A stretch of DNA of 40,100 nt, taken from contig DATLSM010000101.1 in assembly GCA_035534175.1 (NCBI GenBank), positions 1-40,100 of the forward strand, read 5' to 3'. The notes under the pieces were generated by a model. It made no database searches. It saw nothing but the letters and a program-made list of their open reading frames with translations, and was not told the DNA's origin. Position numbers and translations under genes: made by a program. Shown here one piece after another: positions 25,300 through 33,359 of the stretch. This stretch comes from DATLSM01 sp035534175 (GTDB lineage Bacteria; Actinomycetota; Thermoleophilia; Solirubrobacterales; 70-9). Position 1 is the first letter of the stretch. Each line of letters opens with the position of its first letter.

Positions 25300-25320
25300 G
25301 TTCGCGACGAGGCCGCGAAC
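25300..25320 (-). promoter_or_regulatory. Perfect hairpin touching the kdpF start
   Basis: Read on the minus strand, GTTCGCG and CGCGAAC (25320-25314 and 25306-25300) form a seven-base-pair stem with a seven-base loop, whose 3' arm ends directly before the kdpF ATG. No separate ribosome binding site is visible between stem and ATG, so the stem would hide the start region unless opened, for instance by ribosomes finishing the 26-codon frame just upstream. The structure is seen; the control idea is inferred. Confidence 0.45.
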
Positions 25321-25327
25321 GGCGCAC

Positions 25328-25408
25328 TCATATCCACTCGATCGCGTAGAGGAGGCCGAGCAGGCAAGCGAACATCACGACCCCGATCAGGATTGACACA
25401 ACGTCCAT
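25328..25408 (-). CDS. Small membrane peptide upstream of kdpF (26 residues)
   Basis: An ATG at 25406-25408 opens 26 codons ending in TGA at 25328-25330. The product MDVVSILIGVVMFACLLGLL YAIEWI is one hydrophobic helix with acidic ends. GGGAGG lies 14 bases before the ATG, a rather long spacing. It has the same orientation as kdpFABC and its stop is 28 bases before the kdpF ATG. Small membrane peptides at this place occur in other actinobacterial kdp loci as far as I recall. It could be an extra pump subunit or a leader peptide controlling the hairpin ahead of kdpF. Confidence 0.6.
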   Translation of the reverse strand: MDVVSILIGVVMFACLLGLLYAIEWI

Positions 25409-25535
25409 GCAGGGATCTTCAACCTCCCGATATGCAGGAGACGTCAAGGTTCGCGGCCTGGGAATAAAGATCGTGTGAAGGTGGGCGCACCCCGCGGTCG
25501 CATCGCGCGCGTCGCTGCCATAAGTTGCGGCTCTG

Positions 25536-27914
25536 ATGATCGGGACCTACGCCTCGGCGGCGCTGATCTGCGCCGCCTCGCTGCTGGTGGGGCGGGTGCT
25601 GCTCGCCTCCTCCGGGCGGGACTCGTGGTCCTGGCTGGAGCCGGCGGTGGGCTTCGGCGCGACGATCACCGTGGCCGGCTTCTTCGCCCGCCTGCCGGGG
25701 CACGCCACGACGGCGATGGTGGCCCTCGCCGCGATGGTGATCCTCGCCGCGTTGGGGCTGCGGCGCCGTCCCCACCGCGCCCCGGGAGCGCTGAGCGAAG
25801 GTCTGCCGGTCGCCGTGGTCCTCTTCCTGGCGCTCTCCATCCCCTTCGCCGTGAGCGGGCGCTGGGGACTGCTCGGTGAGGGCTTCAACAACGACCTCGG
25901 CCTGCACCTGGCCTGGGCCGAGTGGCTGCGCAGCGGATTCGGGCCGACCCCTGACTCCGGCTACCCGCTGGGCCCCCACGGCATTGCCGTCGCCGTCGCC
26001 GCGCTGCCGGGAATCGGGCTGGCGCAGGCGTTCATCGGCGAGATCTTCGCCATCGGGGTGCTCACCGGGCTGACCGCGCTGGCAGCGCTGGGAGGCCTCG
26101 GCGCGGCGCGGCGGGTGATCGCCGCGACCCTGGTCGCCCTCCCCTACCTCGCCGCGTCCTACTTCGCCCAGGCGGCCTTCAAGGAGATGGCGGAGGCGCT
26201 CTTCGTACTCGCCTTCGCCCTCTATTTGCGCGATCCCGGCCGACCGCCGCAGGGCGCGGGTGCGAGGCTGCGCTTCCTCCTCCCCCCCCTCGCGCTCTTC
26301 GGCGGGATCTTCTTCTCCTACAGCTTCGCCGGGCTCGCCTGGCCGGTGGCGATCGTGCTGCTGTGGAGCCTCACCGTGCCCGCGCTGCGCCGGGCGCTTG
26401 CACCGAGGGCCCTGACCGCCGTCCTGCGGCGAGGGCGGCGGGGGAGAGTGGTTGGCATCGGTGCGCTGTTGGCGGTGCTGGCCCTGCTCTCGGTCATCGG
26501 CCCGTTCGGCTTCGCCCATGGCTTCAACCAGGTGGCGGGAAGCAACACCTACGGTCCGGTCTCGCCGGTCGAGGCGCTGGGAATCTGGCCGACGCCCAAC
26601 TACCGGCTCAGCGCCCCCGGCGGGGCGCACCTGACCGGGCTGGCGGGGGCGATCGCCGCGCTTGCCGTGCTGGCGGGGGTGATCTGGTGGGTGCGGCGCC
26701 GCGACCTGGCGGTGCCGGTCGCCCTGGGAGCGAGCGTCCTCCTCTACCTCGTCTCGCTGCCCTTCAGCGGCGAGTACTCGCGGGCCAAGGCGCTGATGAT
26801 CGTGGCGCCACTGGCGATGCTCGTCGCGGTGCGGGCGCTGCTCGCCGAGCTGGGCAGGGGAGCGCCGGCGGAGCGGCTCGGCCCGGCTGCCTCGCGCCCG
26901 CGGCGGGGGGGCCCATTGCGACAGCTCGGCTGGAGCGTCCTCGCCCTGGTCTTCATCGCCGGCGCCGCCTACTCCAGCTTCCTCGCCCTGCGTGACGCGC
27001 CGGTCGGACCGCCCGGCCACGGCGCCGAGCTGCGCGCCTTCCTCCCGATCGTGCGCGGCAAGCCGGTCCTCTACGCGGGCCAGGACCGCTACGCGGCCTA
27101 CGAGCTGCTCGGCGCCGACACCCACGTGCCGCTGGTCGAGTTCCCCGACCCCGAGGTCGCCCAGAACCCGGAGAAGCCCTTCGACACCGGCGACGCCTAC
27201 AGCCCGATCGACTTCGACTCCTTCTCCCGCGGCACCCTGGAACGCTTCCGCTACGTGATCACCGGGCGGGCGGCGTGGAACAGCCAGGCCCCGCCCAACT
27301 TTCACCGCATCGCGGCCACCCCTTCCTACATCCTGTGGAAGCGGGTCGGGCCGATGCCCGGCGACCGCCAGGTGTTGATCGAGGGAACCGAAGCGGCGGT
27401 GCTGGCCAACTGCGCCTCGCCCGAGATCCGCATCCTGCTGGAAAGCCCGGGCCGCGCCTCGCTCTTCCCCGCCTCCCCGGTTGTGGGGGCGAAAGGGCGC
27501 TGGGATCGGGGCAGCGAACTGGGCACCGGGTCGGAGAGCTCACAGACGCTGAGCCTGCCGGCGGGGACCTGGGACCTCTCGCTCCAGTACTTCTCGCCCT
27601 TCGGCCTGACCCTCTCGGCGCCCGGGTTAAGCCAGGCGCTGATACCGGCACTGGACGGCCAGCGTCCGAGCGGGATCAGCCTCGCCAACGACGGCCAGTT
27701 CTGGCCGGCGGGCCGCTACGTCAGCAGCGGCGGTCCGGTCAGGTTCACGATCTCCAGCGCCAAGCCCACCACCCTGCAGGAACTGACCGGCTACGAAAGC
27801 AAGGCCTATATCGGCGGGCTGGTGGCGGTCCCCGCCAAGCCCCACCGGATCGTGCCTCTGCACTCCGCATGTGGCGGTTGGATCGACTGGTATGAATCCA
27901 GGGAAGCACCCTGA
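25536..27914 (+). CDS. Large polytopic membrane protein, GT-C glycosyltransferase-like
   Basis: A 792-residue protein. The first about 480 residues hold 11-13 membrane helices. An early outside loop has GFNNDLGLHLAWAEWL, with the acidic residue placement seen in GT-C glycosyltransferases that use lipid-linked sugars. The last about 290 residues form a soluble part with β-rich stretches (GTWDLSLQYFSPFGLTLSAPG) and two Cys. No family name can be given with confidence. It stands alone between the kdp operon and the desaturase gene. An envelope sugar or lipid-linked role is likely but unproven. GC is about 77% in a sample, typical of the backbone here. Confidence 0.75.
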   Translation: MIGTYASAALICAASLLVGRVLLASSGRDSWSWLEPAVGFGATITVAGFFARLPGHATTAMVALAAMVILAALGLRRRPHRAPGALSEGLPVAVVLFLALSIPFAVSGRWGLLGEGFNNDLGLHLAWAEWLRSGFGPTPDSGYPLGPHGIAVAVAALPGIGLAQAFIGEIFAIGVLTGLTALAALGGLGAARRVIAATLVALPYLAASYFAQAAFKEMAEALFVLAFALYLRDPGRPPQGAGARLRFLLPPLALFGGIFFSYSFAGLAWPVAIVLLWSLTVPALRRALAPRALTAVLRRGRRGRVVGIGALLAVLALLSVIGPFGFAHGFNQVAGSNTYGPVSPVEALGIWPTPNYRLSAPGGAHLTGLAGAIAALAVLAGVIWWVRRRDLAVPVALGASVLLYLVSLPFSGEYSRAKALMIVAPLAMLVAVRALLAELGRGAPAERLGPAASRPRRGGPLRQLGWSVLALVFIAGAAYSSFLALRDAPVGPPGHGAELRAFLPIVRGKPVLYAGQDRYAAYELLGADTHVPLVEFPDPEVAQNPEKPFDTGDAYSPIDFDSFSRGTLERFRYVITGRAAWNSQAPPNFHRIAATPSYILWKRVGPMPGDRQVLIEGTEAAVLANCASPEIRILLESPGRASLFPASPVVGAKGRWDRGSELGTGSESSQTLSLPAGTWDLSLQYFSPFGLTLSAPGLSQALIPALDGQRPSGISLANDGQFWPAGRYVSSGGPVRFTISSAKPTTLQELTGYESKAYIGGLVAVPAKPHRIVPLHSACGGWIDWYESREAP

Positions 27915-28026
27915 GGGGCCCATCCGCCAGCGGTTCCAGCCAGCTTTTCCGAGTTAGGCCTTCGGCTGGCGAGGGTGGTTGGCGGGGAGGAGGTTCAGGA
28001 CTCGCCACCCCTGCCGATGATCGACT

Positions 28027-28956
28027 TCAGGCGGACTTTGAGGCCTGGCGCTCCGGACTCACACGGACCACGTCCCAGACCCAGCCGAGGCGCTCGAAAG
28101 CGTCGATCACCACGGCGGAGATGTCGATCTGCCAGCGGCCGAGGCCGTGGGTGGCCGAGGTCGGAAAGGCGTGGTGGTTGTTGTGCCAGGCCTCGCCAAG
28201 GGTCGGGATGGCGATCAGGGCAAGGTTGCGGGACTCATCGGTCGTCTCGTAGTCGCGGTTGCCGAAGACGTGGCAGAGGGAGTTGATGCTGTAGGTGAAG
28301 TGGTGCAGGACGAAGACTCGGACCAGCCCGCCCCAGAGCAGGCCGCTCAGCGCCGCGAAGATGGTGCCACCGATCACCCAGCCGAGGGCGAAGGGGACCA
28401 GCAGGCCGAGGATCGCCCAGTAGATGAAGGTGCGGTCGACCCAGGTGATGACTGGGTCAGCGAGCAGATCCGGTGCGAAGCGTTCCTTGTTTCCCCGCTG
28501 GGTATGGATGAAGAGCCAGCCCATGTGGGCGTGGAAGAGGCCGCGCATGGCGCCGGCGAGGCCGTGGCCATGGTCGACGTGGGGGCTGTGCGGATCCCCC
28601 GGTTCGTCGGAGAAGGCGTGGTGCTTGCGGTGATCGGCGACCCACGAGATGACCGGACCCTCGATCGCCGCCGAGCCGAGGATCGCCAGCAGCCCGTGCA
28701 GCCAGCGCTTGGCCTTGAAGCTGCGGTGGGTGAGGTGGCGGTGGAAGCCGACCGTGATCCCCAGTCCGGTAAGCGCATACATCCCGATGAAGAGGAAGAC
28801 GTCGCTCCAGTGCAGTGCACTACCCCACACCTGCCAGGCGGCGAAGCCCAGCGCGAGGAACGGGATCAGGGTCACCAGCCCGGTGATGATGCGGTCGCGG
28901 GTCTCGTTCGCGACGGGCTGAATGTCCGAGGGTAGAGGGCCGGCGACTGAAGACAT
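28027..28956 (-). CDS. Fatty acid (acyl-CoA) Δ9-type desaturase
   Basis: A 309-residue membrane-bound di-iron desaturase. The three histidine boxes are clear: HRHLTH, HRKHH and HNNHH, and paired hydrophobic stretches (ALGFAAWQVWG, ALGWVIGGTIFAALSGLLWGG) lie between them. The start is the ATG at 28954-28956; a longer frame to 29037 overlaps the divergent gene and is not used. It inserts a double bond into acyl chains. It is divergent from the cyclopropane synthase, which acts on such double bonds, with a 64-base shared promoter region. Confidence 0.93.
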   Translation of the reverse strand: MSSVAGPLPSDIQPVANETRDRIITGLVTLIPFLALGFAAWQVWGSALHWSDVFLFIGMYALTGLGITVGFHRHLTHRSFKAKRWLHGLLAILGSAAIEGPVISWVADHRKHHAFSDEPGDPHSPHVDHGHGLAGAMRGLFHAHMGWLFIHTQRGNKERFAPDLLADPVITWVDRTFIYWAILGLLVPFALGWVIGGTIFAALSGLLWGGLVRVFVLHHFTYSINSLCHVFGNRDYETTDESRNLALIAIPTLGEAWHNNHHAFPTSATHGLGRWQIDISAVVIDAFERLGWVWDVVRVSPERQASKSA

Positions 28957-29020
28957 CGGTCGATTGATGATAGGGCCGAAGGCGACCGGAAGATGCCGGC
29001 GGTGGATATGGTGCGCGCCG

Positions 29021-30232
29021 ATGCCCTTCGCAAGCACCGTGCCGCTGCGGCGCGAAATCGAAAGGCGGATTCCCGAACGGCCGTTTGCCGTCGAGTTCTG
29101 GGACGGGACGCGGCTGCCGGCCAGCGCGGGGGACGGTCCGACCTTCTACGTGCGCTCGCCGCGAGCCGCAGCCCACCTGCTGCGGGCCCCGGGCCAACTG
29201 GGCATCGGCCGGGCCTACGTCAGCGGCGAGATCGAGGTCGACGATATCGACGCCGTGATCAGGCTGCTCGACTCCTGGCGGCCGCCGGCGCTGGAGCGCG
29301 ACGACAAGCGGGCGCTCCTGCTGGGCGCGATGCGCGCCGCCGGGCTGACCCTGCCGCCACGCCGCCCGGCCTCCGAGCTGCGGCCCAGCGGGCGCCGCCA
29401 CAGCAGGGAGCGCGACGCCCGCGCCGTGCGCCATCACTACGACGTCTCCAACGAGTTCTTCTCCCTCTTCCTCGACGCCTCGATGACCTACAGCTGCGCC
29501 GTCTTCTCCCGCGGCGCCGAGACGCTGGAGGCGGCGCAGGAGGAGAAGCTGGAGATGGTCTGCCGCAAGCTGGCGCTGGAGGAGGGCGACCGGGTGCTGG
29601 ACGTCGGCTGCGGCTGGGGCAGCTTCCCGCTCTGGGCGGCCACCCGGCACGGCGCGCGGGTGGTCGGCATCACCCTCTCCCCTCCCCAGGCCGAAATGGC
29701 GCGCCAGCGGGCGCAGGAGGCCGGCGTCGGCGACCGGGTCGAGATCCGCGTCATGGACTACCGCGACCTGGCGGGCGAGCGCTTCGACGCAATCGCCAGC
29801 ATCGGCATGGTCGAGCATGTCGGCGAGGAGCAGATCGACGTCTACGCCCGCACCCTGGCCGGGCTGCTGGGGCCCGGCGGGCGGCTGCTCAACCACGGCA
29901 TCGCCCGGCTGCGCCACACCGACCCCGACGCCGGACCGTTCTCCGAGCGCTACGTCTTCCCCGACGCCGACCCGCTGCACCTCTCGCGGGTGCTGGCGGC
30001 GCTTGAGCGCGCCGGGTTCCTCACCCGCCACGTGGAGGAGTTTGGCGACGACTATGCGACGACGCTGGGCCATTGGGCGAGCCGCCTGGACCGCAACCTC
30101 GACCGCGCGGTCCAGCTCGCCGGAGAGGAGCGGGTCCGGGTCTGGCGCCTTTACCTGCGCATGGCGCGCAACGGCTTTGAGTCGGGTTTCCTCTCCATCT
30201 ACCAGGCCCGCTGCACCCTGGCCCAGGGCTAG
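29021..30232 (+). CDS. cfa: Cyclopropane-fatty-acyl-phospholipid synthase
   Basis: A 403-residue SAM-dependent enzyme that adds a methylene bridge across the cis double bond of membrane lipids. The SAM motif is VLDVGCGWGSFPLWAA; before it lies AVRHHYDVSNEFFSLFLD, and after it IASIGMVEHVGEEQ and the C-terminal LYLRMARNGFESGFLSIYQ typical of CFA synthases. The start is the ATG at 29021; the frame is open to 28922 but that part overlaps the desaturase gene. It is divergent from the desaturase, which makes its substrate. Its TAG overlaps the stop of the convergent HAD gene in a shared CTAG. Confidence 0.95.
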   Translation: MPFASTVPLRREIERRIPERPFAVEFWDGTRLPASAGDGPTFYVRSPRAAAHLLRAPGQLGIGRAYVSGEIEVDDIDAVIRLLDSWRPPALERDDKRALLLGAMRAAGLTLPPRRPASELRPSGRRHSRERDARAVRHHYDVSNEFFSLFLDASMTYSCAVFSRGAETLEAAQEEKLEMVCRKLALEEGDRVLDVGCGWGSFPLWAATRHGARVVGITLSPPQAEMARQRAQEAGVGDRVEIRVMDYRDLAGERFDAIASIGMVEHVGEEQIDVYARTLAGLLGPGGRLLNHGIARLRHTDPDAGPFSERYVFPDADPLHLSRVLAALERAGFLTRHVEEFGDDYATTLGHWASRLDRNLDRAVQLAGEERVRVWRLYLRMARNGFESGFLSIYQARCTLAQG

Positions 30233-30894
30233 AGGGGGAATCCCTCCTCGACCGTCGCCAGGACATGGTCGGCGCCGGCCTCGCGCAGCTGGGCGACGGT
30301 GAAGTTACCCGTCGCCACGCCGACCACCTCGATCCCCGCCCCGTGGCCGGCGGCCACGTCGCGGGGCGTGTCGCCAACGGAGATGCAGGCGGACTCCACC
30401 AGGGAGCCGCCGGAGACGAGCTTGCCTCGCTCCAGGGCGCAGCGGGTCAGCTCGATCCGCTGGTTGGAGTCAGAGCCGTAGCCACCGAAGGAGAAGAAGC
30501 GGTTGAGACCGGCCCGGGCGAGCTTGATGTGGGCGGCCGCCTCGACGTTTCCCGTGGTCAGGCCCAGCAGGTGTCCCTCCTCGACCAGGCGCCCGAGCAG
30601 GCGCTCGATTCCCGGCATCACCCGGTAGCCGTCGGACTCCTCGATCGCCTCCGAGAGATGGCGCAGGTATTGGGCCATCGCCATCGCCAGCTCGCGGCGA
30701 TCGGGGTCGCGGCCGAGGAGCTGGGCCAGCGCCACGCGGCCCACCTCGGGATCGGTCATCCCCGACTCGGTCACCGCGCGGATGTCGACTGGCTTGCCAT
30801 GCAGCGCCTGGAAGGCACGCCGCCAGGCGAGCGCTCCGGCGCCGCCGGTGGTGATCAGCGTGCCGTCGATGTCGAAGAGCACCGCCTCGATCAA
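30229..30894 (-). CDS. HAD-family phosphatase (phosphoglycolate phosphatase-like)
   Basis: A 221-residue HAD hydrolase with motif I FDIDGTLITTGG at the N-terminus, motif II LGLTTGNVEAAA, a Lys-containing motif III region (ARAGLNRFFSFGGYGSD, with the basic residue less clear) and motif IV SVGDTPRDVAAGHGAGI. The cap insertion after residue 15 is helical, as in subfamily IA. It resembles phosphoglycolate phosphatase and related sugar phosphatases. Its ATG overlaps the cydB stop by 4 bases, placing it at the end of the tkt-tal-pgi-cydAB train. Substrate not certain. Confidence 0.85.
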   Translation of the reverse strand: MIEAVLFDIDGTLITTGGAGALAWRRAFQALHGKPVDIRAVTESGMTDPEVGRVALAQLLGRDPDRRELAMAMAQYLRHLSEAIEESDGYRVMPGIERLLGRLVEEGHLLGLTTGNVEAAAHIKLARAGLNRFFSFGGYGSDSNQRIELTRCALERGKLVSGGSLVESACISVGDTPRDVAAGHGAGIEVVGVATGNFTVAQLREAGADHVLATVEEGFPL

Positions 30895-31895
30895 TGGTCT
30901 GCCTCGAGCAGGTCTCGCTGGCTCAAGCTGTAGAGGAAAGCAAGCGATGGCAGGACGAGGACCGCGGCGATGGCGAAGACGATGAAGATGACGTCCAGCG
31001 TTGCCTTCGGCGCGGCGGCTTCGCCGATCCTCAGGCCGCTCGGCAGCAGGTAGGGGAACTGGGCGACGCCCCAGCCCCAGATCACGGCAACCACCGCCCC
31101 GCCGGCCAGCGGCCGCAGCGGCCGGCGGCCACCCCGCAGCAAAACGATCAGCAGGCCGACCCCGCAGAGGGCCGAGAGGATCACCAACGGCAATCCCTGG
31201 CCGGTGAGGCGGTCAAAGATGTGGCGGGCTTCGGCCTCAAGCTCGAGCAGGCCGAATGCCGCCGCGACCCCGGCGACCAGCGCCGCCGCCAGCGCCCGCC
31301 GCACGAAGTAGCGCTCCAGGTCCCCCTCCCCCCCGCGGCGCGCGTCGCCGACCAAGAACACGGCTGAGAGATAGGCGCCGGTGGCGACGAACATCGCTCC
31401 GGTCAGCAGCGGCAGCGGCTCCAGCCAGCTGGAGAAGGCGTTGCCGTCGCCTCCCGCGGGGACCCTGCCGGCGGCGATCGCGCCGACCACCGTGCCCATG
31501 AAGAAGGGGGTGAGGACCGAGGAGAGGGCGAAGGTGGCGCCGGCCGCGCGCCGCGCCGAGAGTCCCTCGATCGACTTGCCGAAGGCGAATCCCGAGCCGC
31601 GCAGCACGATCCCCACCGCGGCCAGTGCCAGCGGCACATAGAGGGTCGTCATCACGGCGCCGAAGGCGGGCGGGAAGGCGGTCCAAAGGACGACGAGGAT
31701 GAAGATCAGCCAGACGTGGTTGGCCTCCCAGACGGGGGTCAGCGAGCGCTGGATCAGCGCCCGCGGCCGCTCCCCCCGCTCCGCCCCGCCGGCGAGCAGG
31801 TCCCAGAAGCCGCCGCCGAAGTCCGCGCCGCCAAACAGCGCGTAGAAGGTCGCCCCCACCCAGAGGATCCCGGCCGCGACATCGGCCCTGCTCAC
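30891..31895 (-). CDS. cydB: Cytochrome bd ubiquinol oxidase subunit II
   Basis: A 334-residue polytopic protein. The start is the GTG at 31893-31895 with GAGGTG six bases upstream; the frame is open to 32033, but that would overlap cydA by 74 bases and add a Pro/Arg-rich leader. It shows ILWVGATFYALFGGADFGGGFWDLLAGG, ANHVWLIFILVVLWTAFPPAFG and later helices with the CydB pattern. With CydA it forms the high-affinity quinol oxidase that reduces O2 to water at low oxygen. It overlaps the HAD gene by 4 bases. Confidence 0.94.
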   Translation of the reverse strand: MSRADVAAGILWVGATFYALFGGADFGGGFWDLLAGGAERGERPRALIQRSLTPVWEANHVWLIFILVVLWTAFPPAFGAVMTTLYVPLALAAVGIVLRGSGFAFGKSIEGLSARRAAGATFALSSVLTPFFMGTVVGAIAAGRVPAGGDGNAFSSWLEPLPLLTGAMFVATGAYLSAVFLVGDARRGGEGDLERYFVRRALAAALVAGVAAAFGLLELEAEARHIFDRLTGQGLPLVILSALCGVGLLIVLLRGGRRPLRPLAGGAVVAVIWGWGVAQFPYLLPSGLRIGEAAAPKATLDVIFIVFAIAAVLVLPSLAFLYSLSQRDLLEADH

Positions 31896-31959
31896 CGGGG
31901 CACCTCGCGCTCGGCCCCCTCGGCGTGAATCAGATCCCCACGATCGGAGGCAACCGGGC

Positions 31960-33357
31960 TCAAGGTCGCGCCTCCCCCAGCGCCTCGGGCGGGGCGTAGG
32001 GCGTGGCGCCCTGGGGTTCGGGGCGCCCCTCACGCCAGCGTCGCGACATCGAGCGCAGGACCAGGATCGCCGCGGTCCCGATCGCCGCGTAGAGCGCCAG
32101 CACGGCAGCGAAGCTGAACCAGATGCCGTGGGCCGGGGTCACCGCTTCCGCGGTCCGCATGTAGCCCTGGACGATCCAGGGCTGGCGGCCCACCTCGGTG
32201 ACGATCCAGCCGCACCAGAGGCAGAGCACGGCCGCCGCGCCGGATATCGCCACCGCGCGCAGGAACCAGATCGTCTGGGGTATGTCGCGACGCCGCCACC
32301 AGGCGTAGGCGAACCAGAGGCCGAGGGCGATGAACAGGGTGCATATCCCGACCATCGTGTCGAAGGCCAGGTGCAGCAGGGTATTGGCCGGCGGCCGTTC
32401 GTCCGCCGGGATCGAGTTCAGCCCGGTGACCTTGGTGTTGGCGCTGAAGCCGACCAGGAAGGAGTCGAGGTCGGGGATCGGGATCGCCGCCTTGACCCCG
32501 CTCGAGCTGCAGATCCCGCCGAGGTACTCGGTCTGGTGGCTGCCGGTCTTCTCGATGCACTCCATGCCGGCGAACTTGGCCGGCTGGTTTGCGGCCACGG
32601 CGCGGGCCGCGGTGTCGCCGACCAGAAACTGGAGCGGGGAGGCGATCAGCCCGATCGTCAAGGGGATCAGCAGGCCGAGCCGGTGGAGGCGGTCGCGGCG
32701 CCCTTTCAGCATCCCGCTGGCATAGATCCCCGCCAGCAGGAAGCCGACCACGATGTAGGCGGCGAGGATCATGTGCGGGACCTCATACCAGGTGGCCGGG
32801 TTGAAGAGGACCTTGATCGGGTCGGTGCTGATGACCTTGCCGGCGGCGTCGAGAGTGAAGCCCTGGGGCTGGTTCATCCAGGCATTGGCGGCGACCACGG
32901 AGAAGGCGCCGCCGATCCCGGTGATCACCATCGGCATCCCCGTCCAGAAGTGGGCCCAGCCCCCGAGTCGCTTCCAGCCGTAGATGTAGATGGCGAGAAA
33001 GATCGCCTCGGTGAAGAAGAAGAGCCCCTCGATCGCGAAGGCGATGCCGAAAGCGGCGCCGAAGCGTTCGGTGAAGCGCGGCCAAAGCAGCCCGAACTCG
33101 AAGGTCAGCACCGTGCCGCTCACCGCGCCGACGGCGAAGGTGAGGGCCATCGCTTTCGACCAGCGGCGAGCCAGCTCCATCGCCTCGGCGTCGCCGCGCT
33201 TCAACCCCAGGTAATTGGCGATCAGGATCGTCGCCGGGAGGGCGACGCCGAGACAGGCGAGGACGATGTGGAAGGCGAGGGTGAAGGCCATCTGCTCGCG
33301 CGCGGCGAGTAGATTTGACGCCGACGCCGCCAGGGGCAGCGGGTCGAGCGCCGCCAC
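31960..33357 (-). CDS. cydA: Cytochrome bd ubiquinol oxidase subunit I
   Basis: A 465-residue haem-carrying subunit. The start is the GTG at 33355-33357, with AGGAG at the right distance and only two bases after the pgi stop; the frame is open to 33546 inside pgi. Landmarks are REQMAFTLAFHIVLACLG (haem b595 His region), GRFTERFGAAFGIAFAIEGLFFFTEA-like helices, NPATWYEVPHMILAAY, and GWIVTEVGRQPWIVQG near the end. The Q-loop is of the short type. It is directly followed by cydB. Confidence 0.95.
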   Translation of the reverse strand: MAALDPLPLAASASNLLAAREQMAFTLAFHIVLACLGVALPATILIANYLGLKRGDAEAMELARRWSKAMALTFAVGAVSGTVLTFEFGLLWPRFTERFGAAFGIAFAIEGLFFFTEAIFLAIYIYGWKRLGGWAHFWTGMPMVITGIGGAFSVVAANAWMNQPQGFTLDAAGKVISTDPIKVLFNPATWYEVPHMILAAYIVVGFLLAGIYASGMLKGRRDRLHRLGLLIPLTIGLIASPLQFLVGDTAARAVAANQPAKFAGMECIEKTGSHQTEYLGGICSSSGVKAAIPIPDLDSFLVGFSANTKVTGLNSIPADERPPANTLLHLAFDTMVGICTLFIALGLWFAYAWWRRRDIPQTIWFLRAVAISGAAAVLCLWCGWIVTEVGRQPWIVQGYMRTAEAVTPAHGIWFSFAAVLALYAAIGTAAILVLRSMSRRWREGRPEPQGATPYAPPEALGEARP

Positions 33358-33359
33358 CC

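Noticed and set aside
25409..25535. Possible c-di-AMP or other riboswitch ahead of the kdp operon
   Set aside because: The leader is about 127 bases and shows only small nested repeats (CTCC/GGAG, AACCT/AGGTT), not the ydaO layout.
25419..27305. A 628-residue open frame on the minus strand
   Set aside because: Antisense to the membrane protein gene at 25536; highly charged low-complexity composition.
27915..28026. Bidirectional terminator between the membrane protein and desaturase genes
   Set aside because: CGCCAGC and GCTGGCG repeats exist but are about 30 bases apart with no T-run.
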